This document shows, one piece after another, positions 26,928 through 35,963 of a stretch of DNA of 64,000 bases (positions are counted from its first letter, which is position 1; the number at the start of each line of letters is the position of its first letter). The translations under genes and the position numbers were made by a program. The notes under the pieces are model-generated. The model ran no database searches, was not told where the DNA came from, and saw only the letters and a program-made list of their open reading frames with translations. The DNA is from DATBGZ01 sp963803115 (GTDB taxonomy: Bacteria > Actinomycetota > Actinomycetes > Mycobacteriales > Micromonosporaceae): positions 434,001-498,000 of the forward strand of contig CAWDLN010000003.1 of the NCBI GenBank assembly GCA_963803115.1. Reading direction: 5' to 3'.

Positions 26928-27277
26928 AGCAGTACCTGCTCGGCATCATCCAGCCTGACGAGGAACCCCCGCCGCCGGAGGTGCTCGCACCGGTCATGCG
27001 CGAACTCGCCGCGCTGACCGCGGAGATGAGGGCCGCCGGTGCATGGGTCTTCGCGGCCGGCCTGCACCGGCCGGGCGCGTCGACCGTTCTGCGGGCGCAC
27101 GACGGCGACATCCTGATGACGGACGGACCCTATGCCGAAGGCAAGGAACATTTGGGCGGGTTCACCATCGTCCGGGCGCCCGATCTCGACGCGGCATTGG
27201 GTTGGGGCCGTCGGATGGCTGAGATCATCGGGCTGCCGATCGAGGTCCGACCACTCCGGGACGACATTCCCACATGA
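26924..27277 (+). CDS. YCII-related (DGPF) domain protein
   Basis: 117 residues from ATG 26924. Begins MKQYLLGIIQPDEEPPPPEV and contains the family core MTDGPYAEGKEHLGGFTIV with the D-G-P-(F/Y)-A-E motif, followed by a helix DLDAALGWGRRMAE. YCII/DGPF proteins are small ferredoxin-like-fold proteins encoded next to ECF42-type sigma factors, exactly as here (established association). Biochemical role not established. It overlaps the sigma factor start by 4 nt. Confidence 0.9.
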   Translation: MKQYLLGIIQPDEEPPPPEVLAPVMRELAALTAEMRAAGAWVFAAGLHRPGASTVLRAHDGDILMTDGPYAEGKEHLGGFTIVRAPDLDAALGWGRRMAEIIGLPIEVRPLRDDIPT

Positions 27278-28503
27278 TGCCCGCCGTCACGTCGGCCGAC
27301 ATCGACCGCGTGTTCCGCGACGAGTACGGGCGCGCGGTCGCCGTACTCGTCCGGCTCCTCGGCGACATCCACACCGCCGAGGAGGCCGTGCAGGACGCCT
27401 TCACGACCGCCGTGCAACGGTGGCCTTCCGACGGCATGCCGCCCAGTCCGGCGGGCTGGATCATCACGACCGCCCGCAACCGGGCCATCGACCGGCTCCG
27501 TCGCGAAGCCACCCGCGCGGATCGGCACGCGCAGGCCCAGCTGCTGCTCGTCTCCTCCGCGCAGGAGTCCACTGAGGAGGGACCGGTGCAGGATGACCGG
27601 CTGCGCCTCATCTTCACGTGCTGCCACCCCGCGCTAGCCCCCGCGGCGCAGGTTGCCCTGACGCTGCGGCTCCTGGGCGGGCTCACCACGGCGGAGATCG
27701 CCCGTGGCTTTGTGGTGCCGGAGCCGACGATGGCCCAGCGGCTGGTCCGGGCCAAGGCAAAGATTCGCGACGCCGGCATTCCTTACCGCGTGCCGAGCTC
27801 GGCTGAACTCCCCGATCGGCTGCGGTCTGTTCTCGCCGTCGTGTACCTCATCTTCAACGAGGGATACACGGCGAGCTCCGGTGAACAGCTCGTTCGGGAG
27901 GATCTGTGCGCCGAGGCGATCCGGCTCGGTCGGCTGCTGTACGAACTCATGCCGGACGAGCCGGAGGTCCATGGACTGCTCGCGCTGATGCTCCTCGTCG
28001 AGTCGCGCCGCCCAAGTCGTACCACTGTGGACGGTGATCTCGTCCTGCTGTCCGACCAGGACCGGGCGCGCTGGGACCAAGAGTTTATCGCGGAGGGCCA
28101 GGCGCTGGTGCGTGCCAGCCTGCGCCGAGACCAGCCCGGCCCGTACCAGATCCAGGCGGCCATCAACGCGGTGCACAGCGACGCGGCGGTCGCCGCCCAG
28201 ACCGACTGGGGCCAGATCCTGCAGCTGTACGACCAGTTACTCCGATACGCACCGACGCCGATCGTCGCGCTGAACCGGGCGGTGGCAGTGGCCGAAGTGG
28301 ACGGTCCGGGTGTGGCGCTCGACCTGATTGATGGGATCGACCTCGGCGGCTTCTACCTTTACCACGCGATCCGGGCCGACCTCCTGCGCCGACTCGGGCG
28401 GTTGGACGAGGCGGCGACCGCGTATGACGCCGCCATCGCGTTGGTCGAGAACCGGACCGAGCATACCTTCCTCACCCACGCCCGGGAGCGGGTCGTACCG
28501 TAG
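27274..28503 (+). CDS. ECF42-type RNA polymerase sigma factor with C-terminal extension
   Basis: 409 residues from ATG 27274 (a second ATG at 27277). Sigma region 2 is at about residues 10-80 (FRDEYGRAVAVLVRLLGDIHTAEEAVQDAF, shown to 65 by GWIITTARNRAIDRLRRE), and region 4 follows (ALTLRLLGGLTTAEIARGF). Beyond that is a conserved extension of about 200 residues (VVYLIFNEGYTASSGEQLVR, ALNRAVAVAEVDGP) with TPR-like helices near the end. This architecture defines the ECF42-like group, which has no classical anti-sigma factor; the extension is thought to control activity. It is last in the reductase-lactonase-YCII operon, so it probably regulates its own operon (inference). Confidence 0.92.
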   Translation: MMPAVTSADIDRVFRDEYGRAVAVLVRLLGDIHTAEEAVQDAFTTAVQRWPSDGMPPSPAGWIITTARNRAIDRLRREATRADRHAQAQLLLVSSAQESTEEGPVQDDRLRLIFTCCHPALAPAAQVALTLRLLGGLTTAEIARGFVVPEPTMAQRLVRAKAKIRDAGIPYRVPSSAELPDRLRSVLAVVYLIFNEGYTASSGEQLVREDLCAEAIRLGRLLYELMPDEPEVHGLLALMLLVESRRPSRTTVDGDLVLLSDQDRARWDQEFIAEGQALVRASLRRDQPGPYQIQAAINAVHSDAAVAAQTDWGQILQLYDQLLRYAPTPIVALNRAVAVAEVDGPGVALDLIDGIDLGGFYLYHAIRADLLRRLGRLDEAATAYDAAIALVENRTEHTFLTHARERVVP

Positions 28504-28534
28504 CCGCCGTCCCGTTGTGGGCGAAGCGCACCGC

Positions 28535-29069
28535 TTACGCCCGCTCGCCGCTCCCGCTCGCAATGGGCCGCCCGTGTCCTCGGGCGAGGGCATCGACCCG
28601 TCGCAGCGCGTCGGGAATGCGGTGCGGACCGGCCATTCGAGTAGCGAGGTCGACCGCGTCTTCGACGGCGATGCCGGCGGCGGTGACGTACAGCGGGCTG
28701 GTGTCGCCGCGGCGAACCGAGATGGCGTGACTGGCCGAGCGGAAGGCGGTCTTGGCCACGCCGATGACGGGAATGCCGATCTGGTCGTGAAGACGTGCCC
28801 CCAATCCGGGCCGACCGTTCGGGTCGAGGTCCACGTAGCCGTCAACCACAACGAGATCGAGCGCATCCGCCTTGCCGAGCACAGCCCCCGATCGCCGGCA
28901 GTTCCCGCGCCGCGAAACTGCCGGGCCGGTAACGAGCGGCGTCGTCGAGCCAGTCCACGTACTCCTCGATGACGTGCGCGAAGCGGCGGTCGTCGGCGAC
29001 GACGAGCGCCGCCAAGGCCCCGCCCGTGACCGGATAGTGCACGTCGGTCGCGCCCAGCCGGGATGTCAC
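28535..29069 (-). CDS. nfi: Endonuclease V family protein, frameshifted
   Basis: Endonuclease V cleaves next to deoxyinosine or, in many organisms, inosine in RNA. Reading from ATG 29069: DVHYPVTGGALAALVVADDR, YVDWLDDAARYRPGSFAARE, then the frame breaks. In the other frame: LDLVVVDGYVDLDPNGRPGL with the catalytic Asp region, IGVAKTAFRSASHAI, and LYVTAAGIAVEDAV. Removing one base from the five-G run (plus-strand C's 28885-28889) joins the two into one protein of about 177 residues. A homopolymer indel is a common sequencing error; a true pseudogene is also possible. Divergent from the ASCH gene. Confidence 0.8.
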
Positions 29070-29108
29070 GAGCCAACTCTGCCAGACCGTGACGGCGTCG
29101 ATTTCGCG

Positions 29109-29114
29109 TAGCCT
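29109..29114 (+). promoter_or_regulatory. Putative -10 box, leaderless start of the ASCH gene
   Basis: TAGCCT lies 8 nt before ATG 29123. Same arrangement as the other leaderless candidates here. Confidence 0.35.
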
Positions 29115-29122
29115 GCGGTCTT

Positions 29123-29590
29123 ATGGATGAGGCTGTGGCCGCGATGTGGGGCGAGTTCCGCTCGACCATCGAACCCGGCGCCGAGTTGGCCGGCACCTTC
29201 GCGTTCGGTGACTCGCCGGAGATGGCCGACGAGCTTGCCGACCTCGTGCTTCACGGTCCGAAGCGCGCCACGGCTGGTCTCCTCCTGGAGTACGAGCGCG
29301 ATGGCGAGCAGGTGCCTCGGCCGGGTGAGTACTCGATCGTCCTCAGTGGACTGGGCGCGCCGGTCTGTGTCATCAGGACGACCAACGTCGAGGTCAGGCC
29401 GTTTGACCAGGTCGACGACCAGTTCGCGTGGTACGAGGGCGAGGGCGATCGCAGCCTGGCCTGGTGGCACACGGCGCACGAGCGGTTCTTCCGGCGCCAG
29501 TGCGAGAGCCTCGGTGTGCCGTTCGATGACGAACTGCCGGTGGTCCTGGAGCGCTTCGAGCTTTGCTGGCCACATCCGCCAGCTCGATAA
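29123..29590 (+). CDS. ASCH domain protein
   Basis: 155 residues from ATG 29123. The sequence has the ASCH beta-barrel pattern: FAFGDSPEMADELADLVLHG, KRATAGLLLEYERDGEQVPR, PGEYSIVLSGLGAPVCVIRT, VRPFDQVDDQFAWYEGEGDR and WHTAHERFFRRQCESLGVPF. ASCH domains resemble PUA RNA-binding domains; some members are ribonucleases or N4-acetylcytidine amidohydrolases. The conserved Lys and Glu positions appear present, so it may be enzymatic, but the substrate is unknown. It lies between a divergent endonuclease V and a downstream nucleotidyltransferase, suggesting nucleic-acid-related function. Confidence 0.87.
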   Translation: MDEAVAAMWGEFRSTIEPGAELAGTFAFGDSPEMADELADLVLHGPKRATAGLLLEYERDGEQVPRPGEYSIVLSGLGAPVCVIRTTNVEVRPFDQVDDQFAWYEGEGDRSLAWWHTAHERFFRRQCESLGVPFDDELPVVLERFELCWPHPPAR

Positions 29591-29631
29591 CCGGCGTGAG
29601 CGACGATGCCCACCGTGACATGATCTGCGGC

Positions 29632-30423
29632 GTGTCCGGACAGCGAGACCATACGGAGTACGGCGACGGGAGCATGGCCCGCGCCGGCGAGATCCTGCGC
29701 ACGGTCGTGGGCTCGGGCGTGCATGGCATCGCAATCGAGGGCACGGACGACCACGACGAGATGGGTGTCTTCATTGAGCCGCCCGGGCACGTTGTGGGAC
29801 TGCTGAAGCCATCCGACCACTACATCTTCCGCACCCAGCCGGAGGGCACGCGGTCCGGCCCGGGTGACACCGACCTGATCCTCTACTCGCTGCGCAAGTA
29901 CCTTCGCCTCGCCGTCAAGGGCAATCCGACCGCACTGCTACCACTGTTCGCGCCGGCCGACGCCGTGCTGTTGCTTACGCCGATGGGGGAGGAGTTGCGC
30001 GCCCTCGGCCCGTCCGTGCTGTCGCAGCGCGCGATCCACCGATTTCTCGGTTACATGAACGGGCAGCGGGAGCGGCTGCTCGGGGCCGGCGGAGCGCCGA
30101 ACCGCCCCGAACTCGTCGCCCGCTATGGCTATGACGTGAAGTACGCCTCACACGCGTTGCGTCTGGCGTACCAGGGACTTGAGATCGCCCGCGACGGCCG
30201 GCTCACGTTGCCTATGCCACATGCCGAGCGGGAGCGGGTGCTCCGGGTCAAACGCGGCGAGGTGACCGCGCTCGCCGACGTGCTTACGGAGATCGATGCG
30301 GTCCAGGCCGACGTCGAGTCCACCCTGACGTCCGGCCAGACGCCTCTTCCCGAGGAGCCGGCGCTCGACGCCATCTCGGACTGGTCGGTGAGCGCCCATC
30401 GTCGCCATTGGGATTGGTGCTAG
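29632..30423 (+). CDS. Nucleotidyltransferase superfamily protein (COG3541-like)
   Basis: About 263 residues from GTG 29632 (MSGQRDHTEYGDG); GTG 29596 and ATG 29674 are alternatives and the true start is uncertain. The nucleotidyltransferase motif is visible as VVGSGVHGIAIEGTDDHDEM: Gly-Ser then Asp-His-Asp, the metal-binding residues of the polymerase-beta fold. Downstream SLRKYLRLAVKGNPTALLPL and the helical LSQRAIHRFLGYMNGQRERL match the uncharacterised COG3541 family, whose relative RlaP is linked to RNA repair. Role here unknown. Follows the ASCH gene by about 40 nt on the same strand. Confidence 0.8.
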   Translation: MSGQRDHTEYGDGSMARAGEILRTVVGSGVHGIAIEGTDDHDEMGVFIEPPGHVVGLLKPSDHYIFRTQPEGTRSGPGDTDLILYSLRKYLRLAVKGNPTALLPLFAPADAVLLLTPMGEELRALGPSVLSQRAIHRFLGYMNGQRERLLGAGGAPNRPELVARYGYDVKYASHALRLAYQGLEIARDGRLTLPMPHAERERVLRVKRGEVTALADVLTEIDAVQADVESTLTSGQTPLPEEPALDAISDWSVSAHRRHWDWC

Positions 30424-30461
30424 AGGTCTTGGGGTTTTCGACTTGTCTTGCTGAGTCAGGT

Positions 30462-30697
30462 TTATGCGGCAAGTTTCTGTTCTCGGGCGTAGTCGTCCAG
30501 TGCGGTGGTGAGTCGATGGAGGTGGCGTTGGATGGGTGTGGGCATGGCGGCGTGGTCGAGGATGTCGCTGAGGCCGGAGCGAAGTAGACGGTTGTGTGCT
30601 CGGGTGAGGAACAGGGCCAAGTGCAGGCCGTTCTCGGTGACGGTATAGCGGTGACTTCCTTCGATGCGTTGGACGAGTCCGTGGTGGCGCAGTCGAC
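30462..30697 (-). pseudogene. C-terminal remnant of a winged-helix-like protein (3' exon of the intron)
   Basis: About 78 codons directly downstream of the group II intron 3' end read RRLRHHGLVQRIEGSHRYTV, TENGLHLALFLTRAHNRLLR and DDYAREQKLAA before a stop. The pattern (R-LR-HGL-R-I-SHRY-VT--G) looks like the wing and end of a winged-helix DNA-binding domain. No start or N-terminal half is visible on the other side of the intron, where the IS-type transposase now lies. It is therefore the interrupted tail of a gene. Family not identified. Confidence 0.6.
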
Positions 30698-30760
30698 GTG
30701 AGGTAGGCCGTCGGGCGAGGTGCCAACCGTGGGTTGGCCCTTTTCCCGACGACCCCCTCC
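30698..30760 (-). ncRNA. Group II intron domain VI
   Basis: Stems CGTCGGG/CCCGACG (outer) and GCCAACC/GGTTGGC (inner) with a basal GAGG...CCTC helix. The A of CCTACCTC is bulged and is the likely branch point, 6 nt from the 3' splice site. Confidence 0.7.
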
Positions 30761-30794
30761 GAACCGGACATGATCGTTTCCGATCATCCAGCTC
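30761..30794 (-). ncRNA. Group II intron domain V (catalytic hairpin)
   Basis: A 34-nt hairpin, GAGCTGGATGATCG-GAAA-CGATCATG-TCCGGTTC, with the expected GNRA-type loop and terminal pairing. It overlaps the stop codon of the maturase gene, as is common in bacterial introns. Confidence 0.85.
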
Positions 30795-32571
30795 TCCAGT
30801 GATTACTCCGTGTTGAGTTCGCGGTTGGTTGCCGGTCATGGATGGTGTCGTGGCAGGCGGCGCAGACCACGAGGGTCTTTCGTCGCCTTTGCGCCATGAG
30901 TTGCGCCATGGCGGCTGTGGCTGCCCTGGCCTGCCGAGGTGGGCGAGCTTGCCGACGTGGTAGACGACCACCTCGCCGGTGTGCTGGCACATCTCGCATC
31001 GTCCTGCCTGGAGCCGTTGGATCAGCTCGGTACGGCGGATGACGATGTCCGCGGACGGTCGACGGTCGATGAGGACCGCTTTGCGCTGCCGTTTCAGGGG
31101 GATGCCACCGAAGATGGCGGTCAACGGTTTCCGGCCGGTGCGTTCGACGCTCGCCCGCAAGCACGTGCGTGGCCGGTGCGGCGTTTCGATGGTGGTCTTG
31201 TAGCGGGCCGCCATCTTCGACACCGACGAGTGTTACTTGCAGGCGAGTGTCTTCAGCAGTGAGGTCTCCATGACCGAATGCACCCGGTTCAGCCTCCAGA
31301 CATCACCGGCCAGCAGGTAGTAGTTGACCAGGCCCCGGTACTCGGACCCGTAGGTCGCGACGATGGTGTGGTCGTCTTCGTTGACCAGGTGGGTCCGTGC
31401 CTCGGGTTTCCCGAGTTTGCGGTACGGGGCACACTTGGCTTTGATCACGTCGGTGGGCACGCGGAGTCCGACGGCACCGTTGATAGTCCTGCGGTGGTCG
31501 GCGTGCTGGACGGTGATCTCGTAGCCGAGGAACTTCGCTGCGCCTGTTCTGGCGTGCGTGATCAGCGTTTTCTCCTGCGACAGCTCCAGTTTGAGGTTGT
31601 TCTGGAGGAATGCCGTCAGGCGCGTTTTGATCTGTTCGGCTTCGGCCCTCGGCCCGGTGAACCCGAGGAGTTGATCATCTGCGTACCTGGCGTAGCGAAA
31701 AAAGGTAGTCCGGGTCCTGGGGATCCCCGCTCGGCAGACTCCGCTGTTGCTTGCGCAACTGTCGCACCGCGGCGCGGTCGCCGTGGCGGCGGGCACGCTT
31801 GAGCGCGTTTCTCACCTCCATATAGGTTGGATTCGGTTTTCTGTGTTCTCCTCGGGTGTGTTGCGGAATGAGCACTGTCTCGACGAACGTGTCCAACCGG
31901 TCCAAATAGATATTGGACAAGATTGGTGATGCGACTCCACCTTGTGGAGCGCCGCTGAGCGTGGCATTCCACACCCAATCCTCAAGGTATCCGGCTTGTA
32001 GCATGTTTCGCAGCAGCCGCAGGAACCGGTTGTCGTGTATCTTTTCGCCGAGTATTCCTAGCATGACCGAATGATCGAGCCGGTCGAAACACTGGGCGAT
32101 GTCCGATTCAATGAACCAGGTGGTCCCGGTCCAGGCTGTCGCCACCTCATTGAGCGCGGTGTGACAGCCTCGTCCGGGGCGGAAACCGTGGGACCGGTCG
32201 GAGAACTGTGGCTCGTAGTACGCCTCCAGCAGGAGACGTAGCACTTCGCCGACGAGTTTGTCCGACCATGACGGCAGGCCGAGCGGCCTGAGCTTGCCGT
32301 TCTTCTTCGGGATGTAGACCCGTTTCACGGGCCGGAATCGGTAGCGCTCGTGGCGCACCGCATCGATGATGCGTCCGATCTTGGCCTGTGACATGCCGTC
32401 CACGGTTTCCCCATCGACTCCGGGTGTCATGGCCCCCTGGTTGGAGTACAGACGCCCGTAGGCTGCCAGATACAGGTGCGGGTTGAACAGTTGTCGATAC
32501 AGTTCGTTGCACGGCAGGCCACGCCTACCGCGTTCACGGAGGACACCCAGCACCGTTGCGGCGTTCTGCAT
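30784..32571 (-). pseudogene. ltrA: Group II intron reverse transcriptase/maturase with HNH domain, broken
   Basis: Reads from ATG 32571: RT domains YIPKKNGKLRPLGLPSWSDK, GFRPGRGCHTAL, SGAPQGGVASPILSNIYLD, then the catalytic FRYARYADDQLLGF, maturase domain (SVSKMAARYKTTIETPHRPR, GIPLKRQRKAVLIDRR) and an HNH nuclease (CEMCQHTGEVVVYHVGKLAH, then VVCAACHDTIHDRQP). Three lesions: one extra T in a six-T run (plus-strand A's 31698-31703) before YADD, an in-frame TAA at 31233-31235 between the RT and X domains, and one missing G near 30910 in the HNH domain. Corrected length is about 595 residues. Combined lesions favour decay, but two are homopolymer-type indels. Confidence 0.88.
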
Positions 32572-32999
32572 TTCGCAAACCTCCCGGTTGTTTTAATATC
32601 CGATCACCTGGCCCCCTTGGCCCTGTAGACGGCTTTCCCGTCCTCCCTGGAGGGGCGTTACTCCCACGACTACTACGGGGCCTGCGTCACCATAGGGCTC
32701 GCGCCCCTTAGGTGATCCCACGTTCGTCCTCGTCATACGTGATAGTGCGACTTAGGCTCCCCACTCATCTCCTTAAATCATGAGCGGATCATTGACGGAC
32801 AGCCCTGCTGTCCGTGTAACCCGCGGCCGGAGCCTACGACGCCCACACCAGCCACGCAGCACACGCCTCGTCGGGCTAGGGCGAAGCCCCGTTAGGCCTT
32901 GAGTAAGCGTGTCGTTTGGGCAGATGCGCCTGAGAAATAGCCAAAGGCCTTATCTTGCTGGGTTAGCGCTCGCTACGCGTCCTGCAAGAGAAAGCCTTT

Positions 33000-34529
33000 G
33001 TGGTGCAGAAGATACAGGTAGACCAGAGCCGGCGGAACGCGGCTCGCCGAAGGCGCAGGGTGGCGGCACGTCACGCTCGGGCGGGGCACTGGGGACCCCG
33101 TCCGGTGCCGATGCTGACCTCGGGCAGGATCACCTATGAGGTCGGTGGCAACATCGACGCGATGTCGTTCGGTGGGATCGCCGCGGTGCACCGGATGGTG
33201 ACCAGGCTGGGCCTGCCTGAGCAGATCAACAATGGCCGGCCGTTGTTGAAGGTGCACCTGCCTTATCACGAGTCCGACCACGTACTGAACCTGGCCTACA
33301 ACGTGCTGTGTGGCGGCACCCGGTTGGAGGATATCGAGCGGTTGCGCCACGACACGGCGTACATGAATGCGTTGGGCGCGGACCTGATCCCGGATCCAAC
33401 CACGACGGGCGACTTCTGCCGCCGCTTTGAAGAGGAGCACGTGGTCGAGTTGATGGACCGGATCAACGCGGTGCGAACTCAGCTGTGGCGCACCCGTGGT
33501 CGCGACTTGCTCGGTCCGGTGGCCTACGTCGACATCGATGGCACGATCGTGCCCACCGATGGCAAGCGCAAGGCCGGGATAGGTCTGTCCTACAAGGGAA
33601 TCTGGGGCTACTGCCCGCTGCTGATCACGCTGGCCAACACCAAGGAAGAGCTCTATCTGGTCAACCGGCCGGGCAACGCCCCCAGCCATCAGGACGCCGC
33701 CGGGTGGATTGACAAGGCCATCGACCTGGTGTCTCCGTACGCGCCACGGGTGTGTCTGCGGGGGGACACCGACTTCTCCCTGACCGCCAACTTCGACCGG
33801 TGGGCGCAGCGGGTCGACTTCGTCTTCGGCATGGACGCCAACGCCGCCCTGACCCGTATCGCCGACGGTTTGGACGAGTCGTGCTGGCGCCGGCTGCAGC
33901 GCAAGGCGCCGTACCAGAACAAGACTGGCCAGACCCGGATCCGCCGCGAGAATGTCAAGGAGCGCATCGTCAAGGAGAAGGGCTACCTGAACCTGGAGCT
34001 CAACTTCGAGGACGTGGCCGAGTTCGACTACAAGCCCGGCAAGTGCAGGCGGTCCTACAAGGTGGTGGCGCAGCGCAAGAACATCAGCCGCAGCAAGGGC
34101 GAGGAGGCACTGCTCGACGAGGTGCGCTACTTCTTCTACATCACCACCCACACCGACCTGACCGCCGAAGAGATCGTCGCCCTGGCCAACCAGCGCTGCG
34201 ACCAGGAGAACGTCATCGGCGACCTCAAGTCAGGCATTGGCGCCCTGCGTGTGCCGCTCTACGACCTGGTCAGCAACTGGGCCTATATGGTCATCGCCGC
34301 CTGGCCTGGAACCTCAAGTCGTGGTTCGCCATGATGATGCACCGCAAGGACGACCGCCGCGCCTACATCCGCATGGAGTTCCGAGCGTTTCTTCCACAGT
34401 GTCATCCTCATCCCCGCCATGTATCCTGCGCGCGCCCGCGGCATCACCGTGCGCATCATCGGCTACACCCCCGGCCTCGACCGACTCTTCAGCGCCTGGA
34501 CCACCATCGAACGACTCCGCTTCGAATGA
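33000..34529 (+). pseudogene. IS1380-family transposase with two frameshifts
   Basis: A DDE transposase of about 509 codons from GTG 33000 or 33003. Recognisable IS1380 blocks: YNVLCGGTRLEDIERLRHDT, DPTTTGDFCRRFEEEHVVEL, YVDIDGTIVPTDGKRKAGIG (first Asp), SYKGIWGYCPLLITLANTKE, VCLRGDTDFSLTANFDRW (second Asp) and ANQRCDQENVIGDLKSGIGA (Glu). A C is missing near 34300 (GCCGCCTGG) and a T is extra near 34389. Correcting both restores LAWNLKSWFAMMMHRKDDRR, HSVILIPAMYPARARGITVR and the end IERLRFE. Terminal inverted repeats were not identified, so the element ends are unknown. Confidence 0.85.
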
Positions 34530-34746
34530 CCCGCACCCTCGCCGCACAGCCGAATCCACCGCCACAGACCTGCGGCGGCGCAGCCTGCATGCCCACACCA
34601 CGAAAGCACACCCGATAACCGTCCAAAACAGACAGACGTCGACTCGGATCACGTAGACCCGAAGACCCCGATCACGCCGGACCGGCCGCGAGCGCCCACA
34701 CCACCCATGATCACGGACAGAACCGGCGCCTCACGCTCTCACGCGC
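34530..34746. other. Intergenic region after the transposase, no gene seen
   Basis: About 217 bp between the transposase and pcaR, on which they converge. I see no coding sequence, clear hairpin or terminal repeat. It may contain the IS right end. Confidence 0.5.
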
Positions 34747-35553
34747 TTATTTGAGGTAGGTACGGGCACCGCGAGAGTCGGCGGGGAGGTCGGCGGAGAT
34801 CCGAGCGGCCGCCGCAAGCAACGGTGGCACCAGCGTGCGGCGCATCGCCTCCAGCGACGTGCGGCTGGCGTGGGCCGAGATGTTCAGCGAGGCGATCACT
34901 TTGCCGGTACGGTCGCGGATCGGTGCCGCGGCGGAGCGCAGACCTTCCTCCAACTCCTGGTCCACCATCGCGAAGCCCTGTGCCCGTACCTTCGCCAGCT
35001 CGGACCGCAACGCGCCCGGCGTGGTCAGAGTCTTCGGTGTGAGTCTCTGCATGTCCACCTTGGACAGATACTCGTCGAGCTCGGACTCGGTCATGCCGGC
35101 CAGGAGCACACGTCCCATCGACGTGGCATAGGCCGGGAACCGGGTGCCCACACTGATCGCGACGGTCATGATGCGCGACACGGGTACCCGCGCCACGTAC
35201 ACCACGTCGAGCCCGTCGAGCACGGAAACCGACGAAGACTCGTTGACTTCGGCGACCAACGCCTCCATGTGCGGCTCGGCCACCTCCGGCAGCGACAGGC
35301 TGGACAGGTATGCGTAGCCCAGCTCAAGCACGCGGGGTGTGAGGGAGAAGAACCGGCCGTCGGTTCGCACATACCCCAGCCGCGCCAGCGTGAGCAGGAA
35401 TCGGCGAGCGGTCGCCCGCGTGACACCCGTCGCGGCGGCCACCTCGCTCAGGGTCAGGTCCGCGTGGTCCTTGTCGAAGGCGCAGATCACCGCCAGGCCG
35501 CGCTCGAGCGACTGCACGAAGTCGGCGTCGCGGTCCACTTTGACCTCCGTCAC
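34747..35553 (-). CDS. pcaR: IclR-family regulator of protocatechuate catabolism (PcaR/PcaU-like)
   Basis: 268 residues from GTG 35553, overlapping the pcaC end by 4 nt. An N-terminal winged helix is at residues 12-75 (FVQSLERGLAVICAFDKDHA, LTLSEVAAATGVTRATARRF). The IclR effector domain follows (VSVLDGLDVVYVARVPVSRI, YATSMGRVLLAGM, QELEEGLRSAAAPIRDRTGK). The first helix motif is typical of the PcaR/PcaU/PobR group, which respond to protocatechuate or 3-oxoadipate. Being last in the pca operon, it is probably autoregulated; a good candidate operator lies upstream of pcaI at 40765-40779. Confidence 0.88.
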   Translation of the reverse strand: MTEVKVDRDADFVQSLERGLAVICAFDKDHADLTLSEVAAATGVTRATARRFLLTLARLGYVRTDGRFFSLTPRVLELGYAYLSSLSLPEVAEPHMEALVAEVNESSSVSVLDGLDVVYVARVPVSRIMTVAISVGTRFPAYATSMGRVLLAGMTESELDEYLSKVDMQRLTPKTLTTPGALRSELAKVRAQGFAMVDQELEEGLRSAAAPIRDRTGKVIASLNISAHASRTSLEAMRRTLVPPLLAAAARISADLPADSRGARTYLK

Positions 35554-35963
35554 GGAACCTCCTGCCCGGCGTCGTAGGGGCGGATCGCCTCGGGTACGCC
35601 GAGTTCGGCGAGCACCTGCTGCGCGATCGCGAACGCGGAGTTGGTCGCCGGCACCCCGGCGTAGACCGACGTATGCAGCAGTACCTCCCGCAGTTCACTG
35701 GCGGTGACCCCGTTGCGGACCGCGGCCCGGATGTGCAGCGCCAGTTCGGACTCGTGGTGCAGGGCCGTTAGCAGGGCGACGGTCAGCATGCTGCGGGTAC
35801 GGCGGTCCAGCCCCTCGCGCGCCCACACGCGGCCCCACGCTGTCGCGGTGATGTGGTCCTGCCACGGACCTGAAAACTCCGAGGCACTGTCACGAGCTCG
35901 GTCCACGTGCGCGTCGCCGAGCACGGCCCGCCGCACAGCCATTCCTCGACTTTCCTCGCTCAT
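35550..35963 (-). CDS. pcaC: 4-carboxymuconolactone decarboxylase
   Basis: 137 residues from ATG 35963, overlapping pcaD by 4 nt. It converts 4-carboxymuconolactone to 3-oxoadipate enol-lactone. The AhpD-like family core is visible: WGRVWAREGLDRRTRSMLTV, ALHHESELALHIRAAVRNGV and LREVLLHTSVYAGVPATNSA. In many Actinobacteria PcaD and PcaC are fused as PcaL; here they are separate overlapping genes. Confidence 0.93.
   Translation of the reverse strand: MSEESRGMAVRRAVLGDAHVDRARDSASEFSGPWQDHITATAWGRVWAREGLDRRTRSMLTVALLTALHHESELALHIRAAVRNGVTASELREVLLHTSVYAGVPATNSAFAIAQQVLAELGVPEAIRPYDAGQEVP

Larger units (their letters stand above)
30698..32976 (-). mobile_element. Group II intron (minus strand), 5' boundary approximate
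   Basis: The 3' half is clear: domain V at 30761-30794, domain VI at 30698-30760 with a bulged branch-point A in CCTACCTCAC, the same terminal pattern as the lactococcal Ll.LtrB intron. The maturase gene lies in domain IV. Upstream of it, 32572-32976 holds domain I-III-like sequence, including GGGGCTTCGCCC and a CGTAGTAGTC segment like that in Ll.LtrB. The 5' end is placed near 32976 by comparison of layout only; no unambiguous GTGYG boundary was found. The element is about 2.3 kb and abuts an IS1380-type transposase. Confidence 0.7.
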
